In this document: one piece after another, positions 15,416 through 25,262 of the stretch
Layout of the letters: each line of letters begins with the position of its first letter
Numbering within the stretch: position 1 is the first letter of the stretch
Source: Candidatus Lernaella stagnicola
Lineage (GTDB): Bacteria > Lernaellota > Lernaellaia > Lernaellales > Lernaellaceae
NCBI GenBank assembly: GCA_030765525.1
Contig: JAVCCK010000019.1
Location: forward strand, 1-64,000
Direction: 5' to 3'
Length of the DNA stretch: 64,000 nt
Translations under genes and position numbers: made by a program
Notes under the pieces: model-generated
Databases searched by the model: none
What the model was told of the DNA's origin: nothing
Seen by the model: the letters and a program-made list of their open reading frames with translations, nothing else

Positions 15416-17308
15416 ATGACTCGTCTATACAAGGTACGCTTCACGGCGTTTGTGCTCGTTGTTCTGTTGGTTTTCGCGGCGGTTTCCGTCGCCAAAGAGC
15501 GCACGGGAATCCCCGACGAATTCAAGTGGGACGTCACCGCGCTTTTCCCTTCATTAGACGCTTTCCAACAGGAAAAAGACGCGTTTGCGCAGGATATTAA
15601 GTCCCTTGGCGCCTACCAAGGCAAACTGCACCGTCCGGCCAAACGCCTGGGCGAAGCGCTCGACCTTTACTACAGCCTCGAACTGCGCATGCGCCACATG
15701 GAATCTTACACCTCGCGTCTGGCCGACCAAGACGCGCAGGTCGCCCAAAACAAGGCTCTGCAATCGCAGATCAGCTCGCTGCGCGCCCGGTTCGAGGAAG
15801 CCGCGTCCTTCATCGATCCTGAAATCGTCGCGATGGGCGAGCGGAAAATCGAACGCCTCATTCGCCGGCGGCCGGAACTCGAAAACTACGCGTTTCCCTT
15901 GCGTGAAAAACTCCGCAAGCAAAAGCACATTCTCTCGCCCGAAGAAGAACGCATCCTGGCCGCCGCGGGCGACGTCGCCGACGCCGGTTACTACACGTAC
16001 AACATATTCGCCAACGCCGATTTGCCCTTCCCGACCGTCACCCTGGCCGACGGTTCGCAGATCAAGCTGACGTACTCCAACTTCAACAAAGTGCGCCGCG
16101 GCCTGGATCCCGGCGATCGCAAAATGGCCTTCGAAACCATTTTCGGCCTCTATGGCCAATTCAAGCGCACCATCGCCGAAATGCTCCAATCGCAACTAAA
16201 ATCCTACCGCTTTTTCGCCAAGATGCGCGGCTACGATTCCAGCCTCGAAATGTCGATGGACGACGACCACATCCCGACGGCGATCTACCACAGCCTGATC
16301 GAGGCCGCGCACCGCAATCTGCCGACCTTCCATCGTTACCTGAAACTCAAAGCCAAGGCCCTCGGCAAGGAAAAGCTGCACTACTACGACATGTACTTAC
16401 CCTTCACCGAGGACGTCACCATCGACGTCACCTGGGAGCGCGCCGAATCGCTGCTGCTCGAAGCCCTGCAACCCTTGGGCGACGAGTATATCAACACCGT
16501 GCGCTCCGCCTTCCGCAACGGCTGGATCGACGTCTACCCCAACGACGGCAAAGACTCCGGCGCCTACGCCAGCGGTTGGGCGTACGGCACCCACCCCTAC
16601 ATCCTGATGAACTATACCGGCTCGTATCAAGAAGCCCTCACCCTGGCGCACGAAATGGGCCACGCGATGCATTCCAATTATTCCAATGCCGCGCAGCCCT
16701 TCCCGACTTCGTACTACTCGACCTTTACCGCCGAAGTGGCTTCGACCTTCAACGAGAATCTGCTCAACGACCTGATGCTCACCCGCGTGAAGAACGAGGA
16801 TGAACGCCTCTACCTGCTCGGCAACTTCCTCGACGGCACGATCAAGGGCACCTTCTTCCGGCAAATTCAATTCGCGGAATTCGAGTTGATGATGCACGAA
16901 GCAATCGCCAAAGGAGAGGCGCTGACCGGCGAAAAGCTGAACAAGATGTTCCTCGACCTAGCGCGCAAGTACTACGGTCACGACGAGGGTATCGTGGAAG
17001 TGCCCGAGATCGTGGGCGCCGAATGGTCCGTCGTGCCGCACTTCTACTACAACTTCTACGTCTACCAGTACGCCACGAGCGTCGCTGCGGCCAGCGTGTT
17101 GTCGCAAAAGGTGATCGCCAAAGAACCGGGCGCGCTCGAAGCGTATTATGACAACCTGCTGAAAGCCGGCGGCTCGGATCACCCGGTCAACCTGCTCCAA
17201 CGCGCCGGCGCCGATATGACCAAGCCGGCCGCGTACGACGCCCTCATGGAGCGGGCCAATCGCTACATGGACGCCCTGGAGGAAATACTGGCCGCCCGCG
17301 GTAACTGA
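15416..17308 (+). CDS. Exported oligoendopeptidase F-type metallopeptidase (M3B)
   Basis: Starts at ATG 15416 behind a long purine-rich ribosome site (GAGGAAAGGG); 630 residues. An N-terminal signal peptide (TAFVLVVLLVFAAVSVAK) precedes the usual PepF body: IPDEFKWDVTALFPS, an all-helical N-lobe, then the zinc site HEMGH at 412-416 with the downstream glutamate in the AEVASTFNE segment. C-terminal motifs WSVVPHFYYNFYVYQYAT are typical for the family. Classical PepF is cytosolic and trims peptides of 7-17 residues. This form is predicted to work in the periplasm or outside the cell. It stands alone, with a histidine kinase 110 bp downstream. Confidence 0.9.
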   Translation: MTRLYKVRFTAFVLVVLLVFAAVSVAKERTGIPDEFKWDVTALFPSLDAFQQEKDAFAQDIKSLGAYQGKLHRPAKRLGEALDLYYSLELRMRHMESYTSRLADQDAQVAQNKALQSQISSLRARFEEAASFIDPEIVAMGERKIERLIRRRPELENYAFPLREKLRKQKHILSPEEERILAAAGDVADAGYYTYNIFANADLPFPTVTLADGSQIKLTYSNFNKVRRGLDPGDRKMAFETIFGLYGQFKRTIAEMLQSQLKSYRFFAKMRGYDSSLEMSMDDDHIPTAIYHSLIEAAHRNLPTFHRYLKLKAKALGKEKLHYYDMYLPFTEDVTIDVTWERAESLLLEALQPLGDEYINTVRSAFRNGWIDVYPNDGKDSGAYASGWAYGTHPYILMNYTGSYQEALTLAHEMGHAMHSNYSNAAQPFPTSYYSTFTAEVASTFNENLLNDLMLTRVKNEDERLYLLGNFLDGTIKGTFFRQIQFAEFELMMHEAIAKGEALTGEKLNKMFLDLARKYYGHDEGIVEVPEIVGAEWSVVPHFYYNFYVYQYATSVAAASVLSQKVIAKEPGALEAYYDNLLKAGGSDHPVNLLQRAGADMTKPAAYDALMERANRYMDALEEILAARGN

Positions 17309-17417
17309 ATCGGCGGTCCTTCGCGCGCCCGTCTGAATTTTAGTCCGCGAACTGATAATCCGGGTTGGCGTGCTTATTTTTTCTTTGACCGAACAACCAA
17401 AGGAAAAATCTGTAGCC

Positions 17418-19346
17418 ATGTCTATTCGCACGGCCCTCGTTTCCGCTTTTGCTACGATCGCCGCTGTCGTTCTGCTTGTCGTCGCGTTACTCGGTATCAG
17501 CGGCATTAATCAGAGTGTCCTTCGTGAGGCGCAGATACGCACAAACCACAACCTCTTCCTGTTGGAATCACAATACAACCAACGGCTGCGGCTCCTGGCC
17601 GAACAGGTGCAAAATCACGCCAAAGATCTCTATCGCGCCGAGAAAGACCGTCAGGATTTCCTATTCGCGCTAAAACGCGAAATGAATCTGACGGTGCTCA
17701 ATGTCTGCAGCACCGACGGCCGCCCCCTTCTGGGCGCCTATCCCCAAAGCGACGCCCTGGTGCCCATCGCAAACGATCCGGTAATCCGCCGCGCACTGAC
17801 CGGCCGCCTCGCTTTCGGTACCGTCCTACTGGATCCTACACGCCTCTTCCTGGAAGGCGGCGCCGCGTTGCAGAACGCGATGGTCGTGTCCAACGGCGAT
17901 GACGCCCCCCTCACCGATGCCCTATTTCGCTGGGTCGCGGTGCCTTTGTTTGATGACGCCGGGCACTTGTCGGCCATCGTTTACGGCGGACGCGCCACGA
18001 ACCTTGATTTCGATTTGGTCGACGACCTGCGCGACGTGCTGTTCGGAAAAGGCCAATTCGACGGTAAGCCCCTGGGAACCGTCACATTCTTTCTGCGAGA
18101 CCGCCGGGTCGCCACCAACGTGATCCGCGAAAACCGTCGTCGCGCCGTGGGTACCTACGTGTCCGGCGAAGTCCGGCAACACGTCCTCGAAGGCGGTGAA
18201 CCCTGGTACGACCGCGCCTGGGTCGTCGATGCTTGGTACCTCAGCGGATACCGCCCGCTCGAAGATCCCGACGGTCGCATCATCGGGATGACCTACGTGG
18301 GCTTGCTCGAAGCCCAATACACCGCGCTTCGCAACAAGCTGCTGTGGCGCTTCTTAGGTCCGCTCGCCCTGTTGTTCGGGCTCGCTACGGCACTGAGTCT
18401 TGTGTTCGTGCGGCGCATCACCCGCCCGTTGCGCGAACTCGGCGACGAAACAGCATCCATTGCCGCCGGCCGCTGGGACGAAAACATTGACGTTCGGCCC
18501 GGCTTTACCGAACTGTCGCAACTGGCCGACAGCATTCGCGCCATGAAGTCGGCCTTGGCCGAACATGACCACCGACTGAAAGAGCGGAACCGGCAGTTTG
18601 CCGAAGCGAACGAGAAACTGACGCGCACCAACCACAACTATATGCAGATGCTCGGTTTCGTCACCCACGAGTTGCGCTCGCCCCTGACGGCAAACCAAGG
18701 GTTGATCGACGTGATGATGCAGGGCCTGACTGGTGAAGTGCCCGACAAGGTTCGCGAACTCTTGGTGCGCATCAAACGCAATTCCGAAGAGTTGCTCGAC
18801 ATGGTCAAAAACTACCTCGACCTGTCGCGGGTCGAGCGCGGCGAATTCGAGGCGAAGCGCGAAAATATCGATGTGTGCGCCGAAGTCGTACAGCCGGCGG
18901 TGGACATGGCCGGGCCGTTATTCGCCTCGCGCAACATCACACTGACGACGTCGTGCCCGGAAAAACAAACGGCCTACGCCGACGCCGAATTGTTGCGCAT
19001 CGCCTTGACCAACTACCTCACCAACGCCGCGAAATACGGTCGTGAGGGCGCCACGGCCCACCTTAATGTCGACGCCGACGAGGAAAAGCTGAGTGTGTCG
19101 GTATGGAATGAAGGCGAGGGCTTCACGCAGGAGCAGCACTCCGAACTGTTCGGAAAATTCAACCGGCTTCGAAACGCCAACACGCGCGGTAAACGCGGCA
19201 GCGGCCTCGGCCTTTTCCTGACCCGTCAAATCCTATCCTTGCACGAGGGCGATGTTTGGGCGGAATCGGAGCCCGGAAAATGGGCGCGTTTCGGCTTCTC
19301 GATACCCCTACGCGCGGCCGCCTCCCCTCCGCCCTCGAAGCGATAG
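17418..19346 (+). CDS. Orphan membrane sensor histidine kinase with Cache and HAMP domains
   Basis: 642 residues from ATG 17418. The first transmembrane helix is at about 12-34, followed by an extracytoplasmic Cache-type sensor at about 40-295 (motifs RVATNVIRENRRRAVGTYVS and DPDGRIIGMTYVGL). The second helix is at about 308-330, then HAMP, a short coiled coil, HisKA with the phospho-accepting His417 (FVTHELRSP), and an HATPase with the N-box NYLTNAAKYG and the ATP lid GSGLGLFL. All catalytic boxes are intact. No response regulator lies beside it, so its partner is encoded elsewhere. Cache domains often read small metabolites such as organic or amino acids. The adjacent lactate dehydrogenase-like gene hints at a fermentation-acid signal, but this is weak. 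Confidence 0.9.
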   Translation: MSIRTALVSAFATIAAVVLLVVALLGISGINQSVLREAQIRTNHNLFLLESQYNQRLRLLAEQVQNHAKDLYRAEKDRQDFLFALKREMNLTVLNVCSTDGRPLLGAYPQSDALVPIANDPVIRRALTGRLAFGTVLLDPTRLFLEGGAALQNAMVVSNGDDAPLTDALFRWVAVPLFDDAGHLSAIVYGGRATNLDFDLVDDLRDVLFGKGQFDGKPLGTVTFFLRDRRVATNVIRENRRRAVGTYVSGEVRQHVLEGGEPWYDRAWVVDAWYLSGYRPLEDPDGRIIGMTYVGLLEAQYTALRNKLLWRFLGPLALLFGLATALSLVFVRRITRPLRELGDETASIAAGRWDENIDVRPGFTELSQLADSIRAMKSALAEHDHRLKERNRQFAEANEKLTRTNHNYMQMLGFVTHELRSPLTANQGLIDVMMQGLTGEVPDKVRELLVRIKRNSEELLDMVKNYLDLSRVERGEFEAKRENIDVCAEVVQPAVDMAGPLFASRNITLTTSCPEKQTAYADAELLRIALTNYLTNAAKYGREGATAHLNVDADEEKLSVSVWNEGEGFTQEQHSELFGKFNRLRNANTRGKRGSGLGLFLTRQILSLHEGDVWAESEPGKWARFGFSIPLRAAASPPPSKR

Positions 19347-19422
19347 CCTCCTGACAAAGACCCGCCGCGTTCTTACATTCCCTTTTGTGCAAGGGTGCAA
19401 GAAAATAAAAGGGGGATAGGGT

Positions 19423-20448
19423 TTGATAAAAGTCGCTTTCTACGGAACCAAAGCCTACGACAAACAATTCTTTGAGCAACACGCCGACGAGCGCCTGGCG
19501 TTTCATTTTCATGATTTCAATCTTAACGAAATCACCGCCCCCCTCGCTGAGGGTTGCGACGCCGTGTGCCTATTCGTCAACGATCACGCCGACCGCTCGA
19601 CGCTGCGGATCCTCGTGGATATGAACGTCGGGCTTGTCGCCTTGCGCTGCGCCGGTTTCAACAACGTCGACCTCGAAGCCGCGCGTGAACTGCGGCTGCC
19701 CGTCGTGCGCGTTCCCGGGTATTCGCCCCACGCCATCGCCGAGTACACCCTCGGCCTGTTGTTGACGCTGAACCGAAAAATTCATCGCGCCTACAACCGC
19801 GTCCGCGATCAGAACTTCTCCCTTGAGGGTATGGTGGGCAGCGAAATTCACCGTAAAACTATCGGCGTGATCGGCACCGGGCGAATCGGTAAGCTCGTGG
19901 CGCAAGTGTTTCGCGGTCTGCAGACCGATGTCCTTGCGTATGACACCCACCCGGACGAGGAATGGGCGGCGTCGCACGGCGTCACGTATTTGCCCCTGGA
20001 ACAACTGTTGGGGCGCGCCGACGTCGTCACGTTGCATGCACCTTTGATGCTTGAAACGTATCATACGATCAACGCGTTCACGATTTCCAAGATGAAACCC
20101 GGCGCGTATCTGATCAATACGAGCCGTGGCGCACTGGTCGATACGCACGCGCTCATCGAGGCCCTGAAATCCGGACACCTCGGCGGCGTCGCGCTGGACG
20201 TTTACGAAGAAGAGGACGGCGTGTTTTTCAGCGACTTGTCACAAGAGATTTTGCCCGACGACGACCTGTCGCGCTTGCTCGGTTTCCCCAACGTGCTCGT
20301 CACTTCGCACCAAGCGTTCCTGACCCGCGAAGCCCTTCACGCCATCGCCGCCACCACGGTGCGGAATTTGCTTTGCCTCGAAACCGGTGAACCCTTCCCC
20401 ACCGAAAACGTGCTGTGCTGCGATACCGATTCGCGCTCCGCCCCGTGA
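19423..20448 (+). CDS. ldhA: D-2-hydroxyacid dehydrogenase, D-lactate dehydrogenase type
   Basis: Starts at TTG 19423 behind GGGGGATAGGG; 341 residues. The NAD-binding motif GVIGTGRIGK is at about 148-157. The conserved LRCAGFNNVDL, the catalytic Arg in TSRGALVD, Glu in the ALDVYEEE region and the catalytic His in VTSHQAFLT identify the D-isomer-specific dehydrogenase family. The long C-terminal EEEDGVFFSDLSQEILPDD segment is the hallmark of the LdhA/D-lactate branch. It would reduce pyruvate to D-lactate with NADH in the cytoplasm. It follows the histidine kinase by 76 bp and may be co-transcribed. Confidence 0.85.
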   Translation: MIKVAFYGTKAYDKQFFEQHADERLAFHFHDFNLNEITAPLAEGCDAVCLFVNDHADRSTLRILVDMNVGLVALRCAGFNNVDLEAARELRLPVVRVPGYSPHAIAEYTLGLLLTLNRKIHRAYNRVRDQNFSLEGMVGSEIHRKTIGVIGTGRIGKLVAQVFRGLQTDVLAYDTHPDEEWAASHGVTYLPLEQLLGRADVVTLHAPLMLETYHTINAFTISKMKPGAYLINTSRGALVDTHALIEALKSGHLGGVALDVYEEEDGVFFSDLSQEILPDDDLSRLLGFPNVLVTSHQAFLTREALHAIAATTVRNLLCLETGEPFPTENVLCCDTDSRSAP

Positions 20449-20458
20449 CCCGGCCGCC

Positions 20459-22558
20459 CTACCGTGCCGCGGCAGGGTCACCGATTTGGTCGAGCAGAAA
20501 ATAGTACGTGTCCGCCGTTTTTTTCATCACGTCCGACCAGTTCATCCCCTGGCCGTGTCCCGCCTGCCGCTGCAACTCGAATAAGATCGGTCCGCGTGAG
20601 GGCCCCGCGGCCTGCAACGCCGCCGCGAATTTTGCCGAGTGCAGCCAATGCACGCGCGTGTCCGACTCTGCCGTGTGGATGAAAGACGCCGGATACCGCA
20701 CGCCCGGCAGCACCTGGTGATAGGGTGAATAGGCCCACAGATAGCCGGTCTGCTCCGGCACGTCGGCGCTGCCGTACTCGGGAATCCACAACTGCGCCGG
20801 CGGGAATTTGTGGTAGCGCACCATGTCGTAAAGCCCGACCTGGCCGACCGCCGCCGCGAACAAGTGCGGCACGCCGGTGATCATTGCGCCGACCAGCAAG
20901 CCGCCGTTCGACCCGCCGCGAATCGCCAATTTCTCCGGGCGCGTGTAATCCTCCCGAATCAAGTACCGCATGGCGTACTCGAAATCCTTGAAGACCTGGA
21001 ACTTCTTCTCTTCCATGCCCGCCTTGTGCCACGCTTCGCCTTTTTCTCCACCGCCGCGAATCGCCGCCAGCGCGTACACGCCGCCCCGTTCGATCCAAAA
21101 CAAATTCGTCCGCGAAAAACTCGGCCCCATGCTGATGCTGAAGCCACCGTATCCATACAGCACCGTCGGGTTGCCGCCGTCGCGTACCATGTCCTTGCGA
21201 TACACGAGGAACATCGGCACTTTCGTGCCGTCGTAGGATGGATACTCCACGTACTCGACGGTGAAGTCCTCCGGATTGAACGCGCCGCCCGCCGAGGTCT
21301 TGATCATCGGTTCGGCCTTCATCGAGCGCGCCGGTTCGATGACGAACAGGCTTTGCGGATACAAAAAGGAGGAATACTCGATCACGATTCGCTCGCTGCC
21401 CGGCTCGCCGCTCATCCCGCTCACGGAGCCCGGCGCCGGGAGTTCGATTTCGCCAAGCTCGTGTCCCGCCAGATCAAACAGCCGCAAGTGTGACACGGCC
21501 GTTTCCAGATACAACGCCACGAGCCGGTCCTTGCCGACGCGCTCGACGCCTTTGAGCGGCACGTCACGCTCCGGCAGGATGTCGCGCCAGTTTTCAGGCG
21601 ACGGATCGTCGATGTCCGCTTCCACAAAGCGCATATTCGGCGCGTCCAGCGTCGTGTACAGCCACACCTTGTCGCCCACGACAGCCGCCGGCCACACCTC
21701 GGCGTCCAAGTTTTCCGCCACGGTAATGACGCGGTTCGTCGCGATATCCACCAAGTAACTGTCGCTGGTCGTCACGCCGGTGCCGACGCTCATCATCAAG
21801 TAGCGGCCGTCGCGGTCCACGCCGACACTCGGCCAGTCGGTTTTCTTCCGCCCGCGGCCGAACACGTACGTCGCCGCGTCCGCTTTCTCGCCCAAGCGAT
21901 GGAAATACACGTGACGATCGTACTGCGCGCCGCCGGGGTAGGTTGTGAAGTAAAAGCCGCTGTCGTCGGGCAACCAGCCGATCGACGCGTGGCGCGTGTC
22001 GGGCAACGTGTCCGGCAACCGCTTGCCCGTCGCTACATCGACCACGTACAACGTGCTGTTCTCGTCGCCGCCCTTCGACAAACCGTAGGCGACAAAGCCC
22101 CCCGTCTTCGATGGGCGAAACCAGTCCAGCGCCGTCTTACCGCTGGCGTCGACGCTTTCCGGATCGACCAGCAGCCGGTCGCCGCCGTTCTCCCGCACGA
22201 AAAGCTTTCGTTGCTCTTGGCCGGGTTCAAGCTTGAGGTAGAAAACCTTGCCGCCCGCCATGAACGGGTCGCCCACGAAGCCGATGGCGAACAACTCGGC
22301 GATCCGCTCCGCCACGCCGTCCACTTTAACTTTTTCCAAGTACGCCCGCGTGCGCGCGTTTTGCGCCTCCACCCATGCCTCGGCCTGCGCGGCGTTTTCC
22401 AGGTCGCGATACGGATCGGCCACGAGATACCCGTTGATCTCCTCCGCTGTCGAACCGCGCGGCGCCGGCACTTCCGGCAAACGCATTCCGTGCGTCGCAC
22501 AACCGGCGACGAACAAGAGCACCAACAACACCAAGCCAAAACGATTCACCAAACGCAT
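20459..22558 (-). CDS. Prolyl oligopeptidase-family (S9A) lipoprotein
   Basis: 699 residues. The signal ends in VAGC, with the lipobox Cys at residue 19. It is followed by the S9A N-terminal signature DPYRDLEN, a beta-propeller and a C-terminal alpha/beta-hydrolase domain. The catalytic triad is complete: Ser550 in GGSNGG, Asp633 in ESDTRV and His668 in QAGHGQG. The enzyme cleaves short peptides after proline, and here it is anchored in the envelope. AGGAGAGG precedes the ATG. It is the last gene of a TldD-TldE-deaminase run, 54 bp after the deaminase. Confidence 0.9.
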   Translation of the reverse strand: MRLVNRFGLVLLVLLFVAGCATHGMRLPEVPAPRGSTAEEINGYLVADPYRDLENAAQAEAWVEAQNARTRAYLEKVKVDGVAERIAELFAIGFVGDPFMAGGKVFYLKLEPGQEQRKLFVRENGGDRLLVDPESVDASGKTALDWFRPSKTGGFVAYGLSKGGDENSTLYVVDVATGKRLPDTLPDTRHASIGWLPDDSGFYFTTYPGGAQYDRHVYFHRLGEKADAATYVFGRGRKKTDWPSVGVDRDGRYLMMSVGTGVTTSDSYLVDIATNRVITVAENLDAEVWPAAVVGDKVWLYTTLDAPNMRFVEADIDDPSPENWRDILPERDVPLKGVERVGKDRLVALYLETAVSHLRLFDLAGHELGEIELPAPGSVSGMSGEPGSERIVIEYSSFLYPQSLFVIEPARSMKAEPMIKTSAGGAFNPEDFTVEYVEYPSYDGTKVPMFLVYRKDMVRDGGNPTVLYGYGGFSISMGPSFSRTNLFWIERGGVYALAAIRGGGEKGEAWHKAGMEEKKFQVFKDFEYAMRYLIREDYTRPEKLAIRGGSNGGLLVGAMITGVPHLFAAAVGQVGLYDMVRYHKFPPAQLWIPEYGSADVPEQTGYLWAYSPYHQVLPGVRYPASFIHTAESDTRVHWLHSAKFAAALQAAGPSRGPILFELQRQAGHGQGMNWSDVMKKTADTYYFLLDQIGDPAAAR

Positions 22559-22612
22559 TGCGCCTCTCCTTGCGGGTCAAAAGGTCGATTGCTTCTTCAA
22601 CTTGAATCCGAC

Positions 22613-23908
22613 TCAGGCTTCGAGCGACGGGTAAACGCGCCTACCTTGTACGAACGTGGCCCGCACCGCCGTAGCGCGGAACCGCAACAAAATCGCATAC
22701 AGCAGCGAGGCCGCATCCATTTCCGGTGTCCATTCGGCCATCGGCAGGCATTCCCGCGGATCGAACACCACGAAATCCGCCTGCTTGCCCGGCCGGAAAT
22801 CGCCGATCTCATCGGCCAACCCCATCGCCTCGGCGCCACCGCGAGTCAGGAGATAAAACGCCAGTTCCGGCGTCACCACACGATGCGAATGCCCCAGCAC
22901 CTTCCGCGCGATCTGGCCCGATATCGCCGACTCGGCCACTTCGGTGAGCGCCGGGTCCGACCCCGCGCCGATATCCGAACCCAAGCCGACCGCGACGCCG
23001 CGCGACATCGGCGCCGCCAAATCCAGAATGCCGCTCTCAAGCAAGATGTTCGACACTGGGCAGTGCGCCAGGCCGGTGCCCGTGGCGGCCATCACGTCCC
23101 AATCTTTCTCGTCGAGATAAATTCCGTGGCCCAAAATCGTGCGCGGCCCCAAAAGCCCCGCCCGGTCGTAAATATCCAGATAGCTGCGCGCCTCCGGGAA
23201 CAACTCCGCCGCGCGCGCCACCTCGGCCTTGTTTTCCGCAACGTGCGTCGCGACGTGGCACTTGTACTCAGCGGCCATGGCGCCGGCCTCGCGCAGCAGT
23301 TCGGCCGAACACGTCAGCGCAAATCGCGGCGTGAACGCGTACCGCAGCCGACCCTTTGCCTGCCCGTGCCACATCTCGCACAAGCGCTGCGAGGCCGCCA
23401 GCGAAGCCGCCGTGTTTTCCTGCAGCGCGGGCGGGCTGTGCTGGTCCATCATGACCTTGCCGATCACCCCGCGAATCCCTACCGATTCGGCCACCGCGAA
23501 AACGGCGTCGGTCGCGTCTTCGTTCACGGTGACATACAGCCCGACGGTCGTTGTTCCGGTGGCCAGCAGTCGGTGAAAAAAGTCCGGCGCCTCTCGTATC
23601 GCCACATCGGCACTGTATGCCGACTCCATGGGAAACACGACTTTGCTCAGCCACTCGAGCAGTGACGCGTGACGCACGTTGACCGCGCGCGCCTGGGCGA
23701 CGTGGCAATGCGTGTCCACGAAACCGGGCATCACGAGGTAGTTGCTGAAATCGACGGTCTCGCACCCCTCGGGCAACGCGATTTCCTCCCGCGCGCCCGC
23801 CGCGAGTATCGTGCCGTCGTCGTCCACGAGCAGGCCGCCATCTTCCAACAACAACGCTCGTTCGGGCGTCGACGGATTCAACAACGTCCCTCGAAAAAAT
23901 CGCGGCAT
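22613..23908 (-). CDS. guaD: Guanine deaminase-type amidohydrolase
   Basis: 431 residues from ATG 23908; the longer frame upstream overlaps tldE and is not used. GAAGGAG inside the tldE end serves as ribosome site, and the genes are 1 bp apart. The amidohydrolase metal site is formed by DTHCHV near residue 66, the His in ATHVAENKAE, the His in LGHGIYLDEKDW and the Asp in LGSDIGAGSD. The PGFVDTHCHV and AHCPVSN motifs and overall length match bacterial guanine deaminase, which converts guanine to xanthine. Other cyclic amidine deaminases of the same family cannot be excluded. It is cytoplasmic. Confidence 0.78.
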   Translation of the reverse strand: MPRFFRGTLLNPSTPERALLLEDGGLLVDDDGTILAAGAREEIALPEGCETVDFSNYLVMPGFVDTHCHVAQARAVNVRHASLLEWLSKVVFPMESAYSADVAIREAPDFFHRLLATGTTTVGLYVTVNEDATDAVFAVAESVGIRGVIGKVMMDQHSPPALQENTAASLAASQRLCEMWHGQAKGRLRYAFTPRFALTCSAELLREAGAMAAEYKCHVATHVAENKAEVARAAELFPEARSYLDIYDRAGLLGPRTILGHGIYLDEKDWDVMAATGTGLAHCPVSNILLESGILDLAAPMSRGVAVGLGSDIGAGSDPALTEVAESAISGQIARKVLGHSHRVVTPELAFYLLTRGGAEAMGLADEIGDFRPGKQADFVVFDPRECLPMAEWTPEMDAASLLYAILLRFRATAVRATFVQGRRVYPSLEA

Positions 23909-23909
23909 C

Positions 23910-25262
23910 CTATTGCTCCTTCTGCACGCCGATAAAACGGAAGCGGTCGATTTGCGCCGCCGGTGTGAGGTACGCGCCGTATTCCCCCCACCACGCGGGC
24001 GTCGACCGCATCTGCCGTGACAACGCGCGGACATTGGCGAACGCTTCCATAAACGGTTGCTGGAAGCGCAAATTCCGCAGACCCGACGTCACCTTCCCGT
24101 TCTCGATCAAAAACGTGCCGTCGCGCGTCATGCCCGTCAGCACCGCGCGACGCGTGTCGATCATGCCGTTGACGTAATGAAACCGCGTCACCAGAATACC
24201 GCGCTCCACCGACGCGATCATCTCTTCCAGGTCGCTGTCACCGCCCGCCATCACCAAATTCATCGCCATCGCGCCCCACCCCGATTCGCCCGGCGGTACG
24301 GCATGGCCCGTGCTGACCCGGCCGGACCGCGCGCCGCTTCGCAAATCGGTCACGCCGCGCCCGCATACGCCGCGTTTGATGAAATCCACGCGCTGTTTGG
24401 GCATGCCTTCGAAATCGAAGGGTACGCCCAACGCCTGCGCGTTGAGCCCGTCATCGTAAATTGAAATTGCCTCGCCGGTGATGCTTTCACCCTCGCGACC
24501 GGCCAGAAAACTTGTGCCTTCCTCATTGGATCGCGCGCCGAAACCAATGACGTTCAACCATTCCAACGCCTCGGCGACAGCCGCCGGCTCCAAGATCACC
24601 TCATACTCGCCCGGTTCGATTTCCACGCGCTCCCGGCCCGCCCGGCACTTGGCCAACGCCCGTTTCGCCGCCGCCTCGCAGTCAATGTCCGCCATGTCCC
24701 GCGATACACCCGCCGCGTACCCGTACGCCGGGCCGTCGCCAACGATCGCCATCAGTTCCGCAACCGACAACGGGACGTAGGCGCGCAGTCCCGCCGTATT
24801 GGCCACGGCCAATTCGCCCGCGCCCGTGGCCAGCAGGCCCGACGCCACCGCTCCGGCCGCCTTCGCCACTTCACAAATCGTTTTGACCGACCGCGCCCGC
24901 GCGTCCGCCGAATACTCCGCCGTCGAATCCACGAAGGTCACCACCTCCCCGTACTCTTGCGGACCGGGCAACGGCGGCGAATCCTCCACCGGGGGGTTGG
25001 CCGCCGCCACGGCCTCGGCGCGGCGCAATGTGGCGACAAGCTCGCTCGGGGCGAGACTGTTGGTCACGGCGATTCCCTCGCGCTGATCAATCCGCGCGCG
25101 AATCGAAACGACCGTGTTTTCCGTATGCATATTCTGGTGCACGCGGTTCCCGGCAAAGCGCGTCAGTCCCGATGACTGTCCCTGGCACACGGCGACCGCT
25201 TCTCCCTTGGCCTCCGACAACGCCGCGTCCAACGCCGCGAAAATCGCTTCCCGCCCGATCAT
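23910..25262 (-). CDS. tldE: TldE/PmbA-like subunit of the TldD/TldE protease
   Basis: 450 residues from ATG 25262, which overlaps the stop of tldD by 4 bp; the track of open frame upstream is inside tldD. Typical family segments are EAVAVCQGQSSGLTRFAGN, a central AISIYDDGL and the C-terminal GGDSDLEEMIASVERGILVTRFHYVNGMID. It lacks a HExxxH motif, as expected for TldE, which shapes the chamber of the TldD/TldE heterodimer. This zinc protease degrades unfolded or leader peptides and processes some RiPPs (microcin B17). It is cytoplasmic. Confidence 0.9.
   Translation of the reverse strand: MIGREAIFAALDAALSEAKGEAVAVCQGQSSGLTRFAGNRVHQNMHTENTVVSIRARIDQREGIAVTNSLAPSELVATLRRAEAVAAANPPVEDSPPLPGPQEYGEVVTFVDSTAEYSADARARSVKTICEVAKAAGAVASGLLATGAGELAVANTAGLRAYVPLSVAELMAIVGDGPAYGYAAGVSRDMADIDCEAAAKRALAKCRAGRERVEIEPGEYEVILEPAAVAEALEWLNVIGFGARSNEEGTSFLAGREGESITGEAISIYDDGLNAQALGVPFDFEGMPKQRVDFIKRGVCGRGVTDLRSGARSGRVSTGHAVPPGESGWGAMAMNLVMAGGDSDLEEMIASVERGILVTRFHYVNGMIDTRRAVLTGMTRDGTFLIENGKVTSGLRNLRFQQPFMEAFANVRALSRQMRSTPAWWGEYGAYLTPAAQIDRFRFIGVQKEQ

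Noticed and set aside
21899-23665. A 588-codon plus-strand open frame
   Set aside because: Opposite the prolyl oligopeptidase and guanine deaminase genes, both of which carry clear catalytic motifs. It is Arg/His-rich without any domain.
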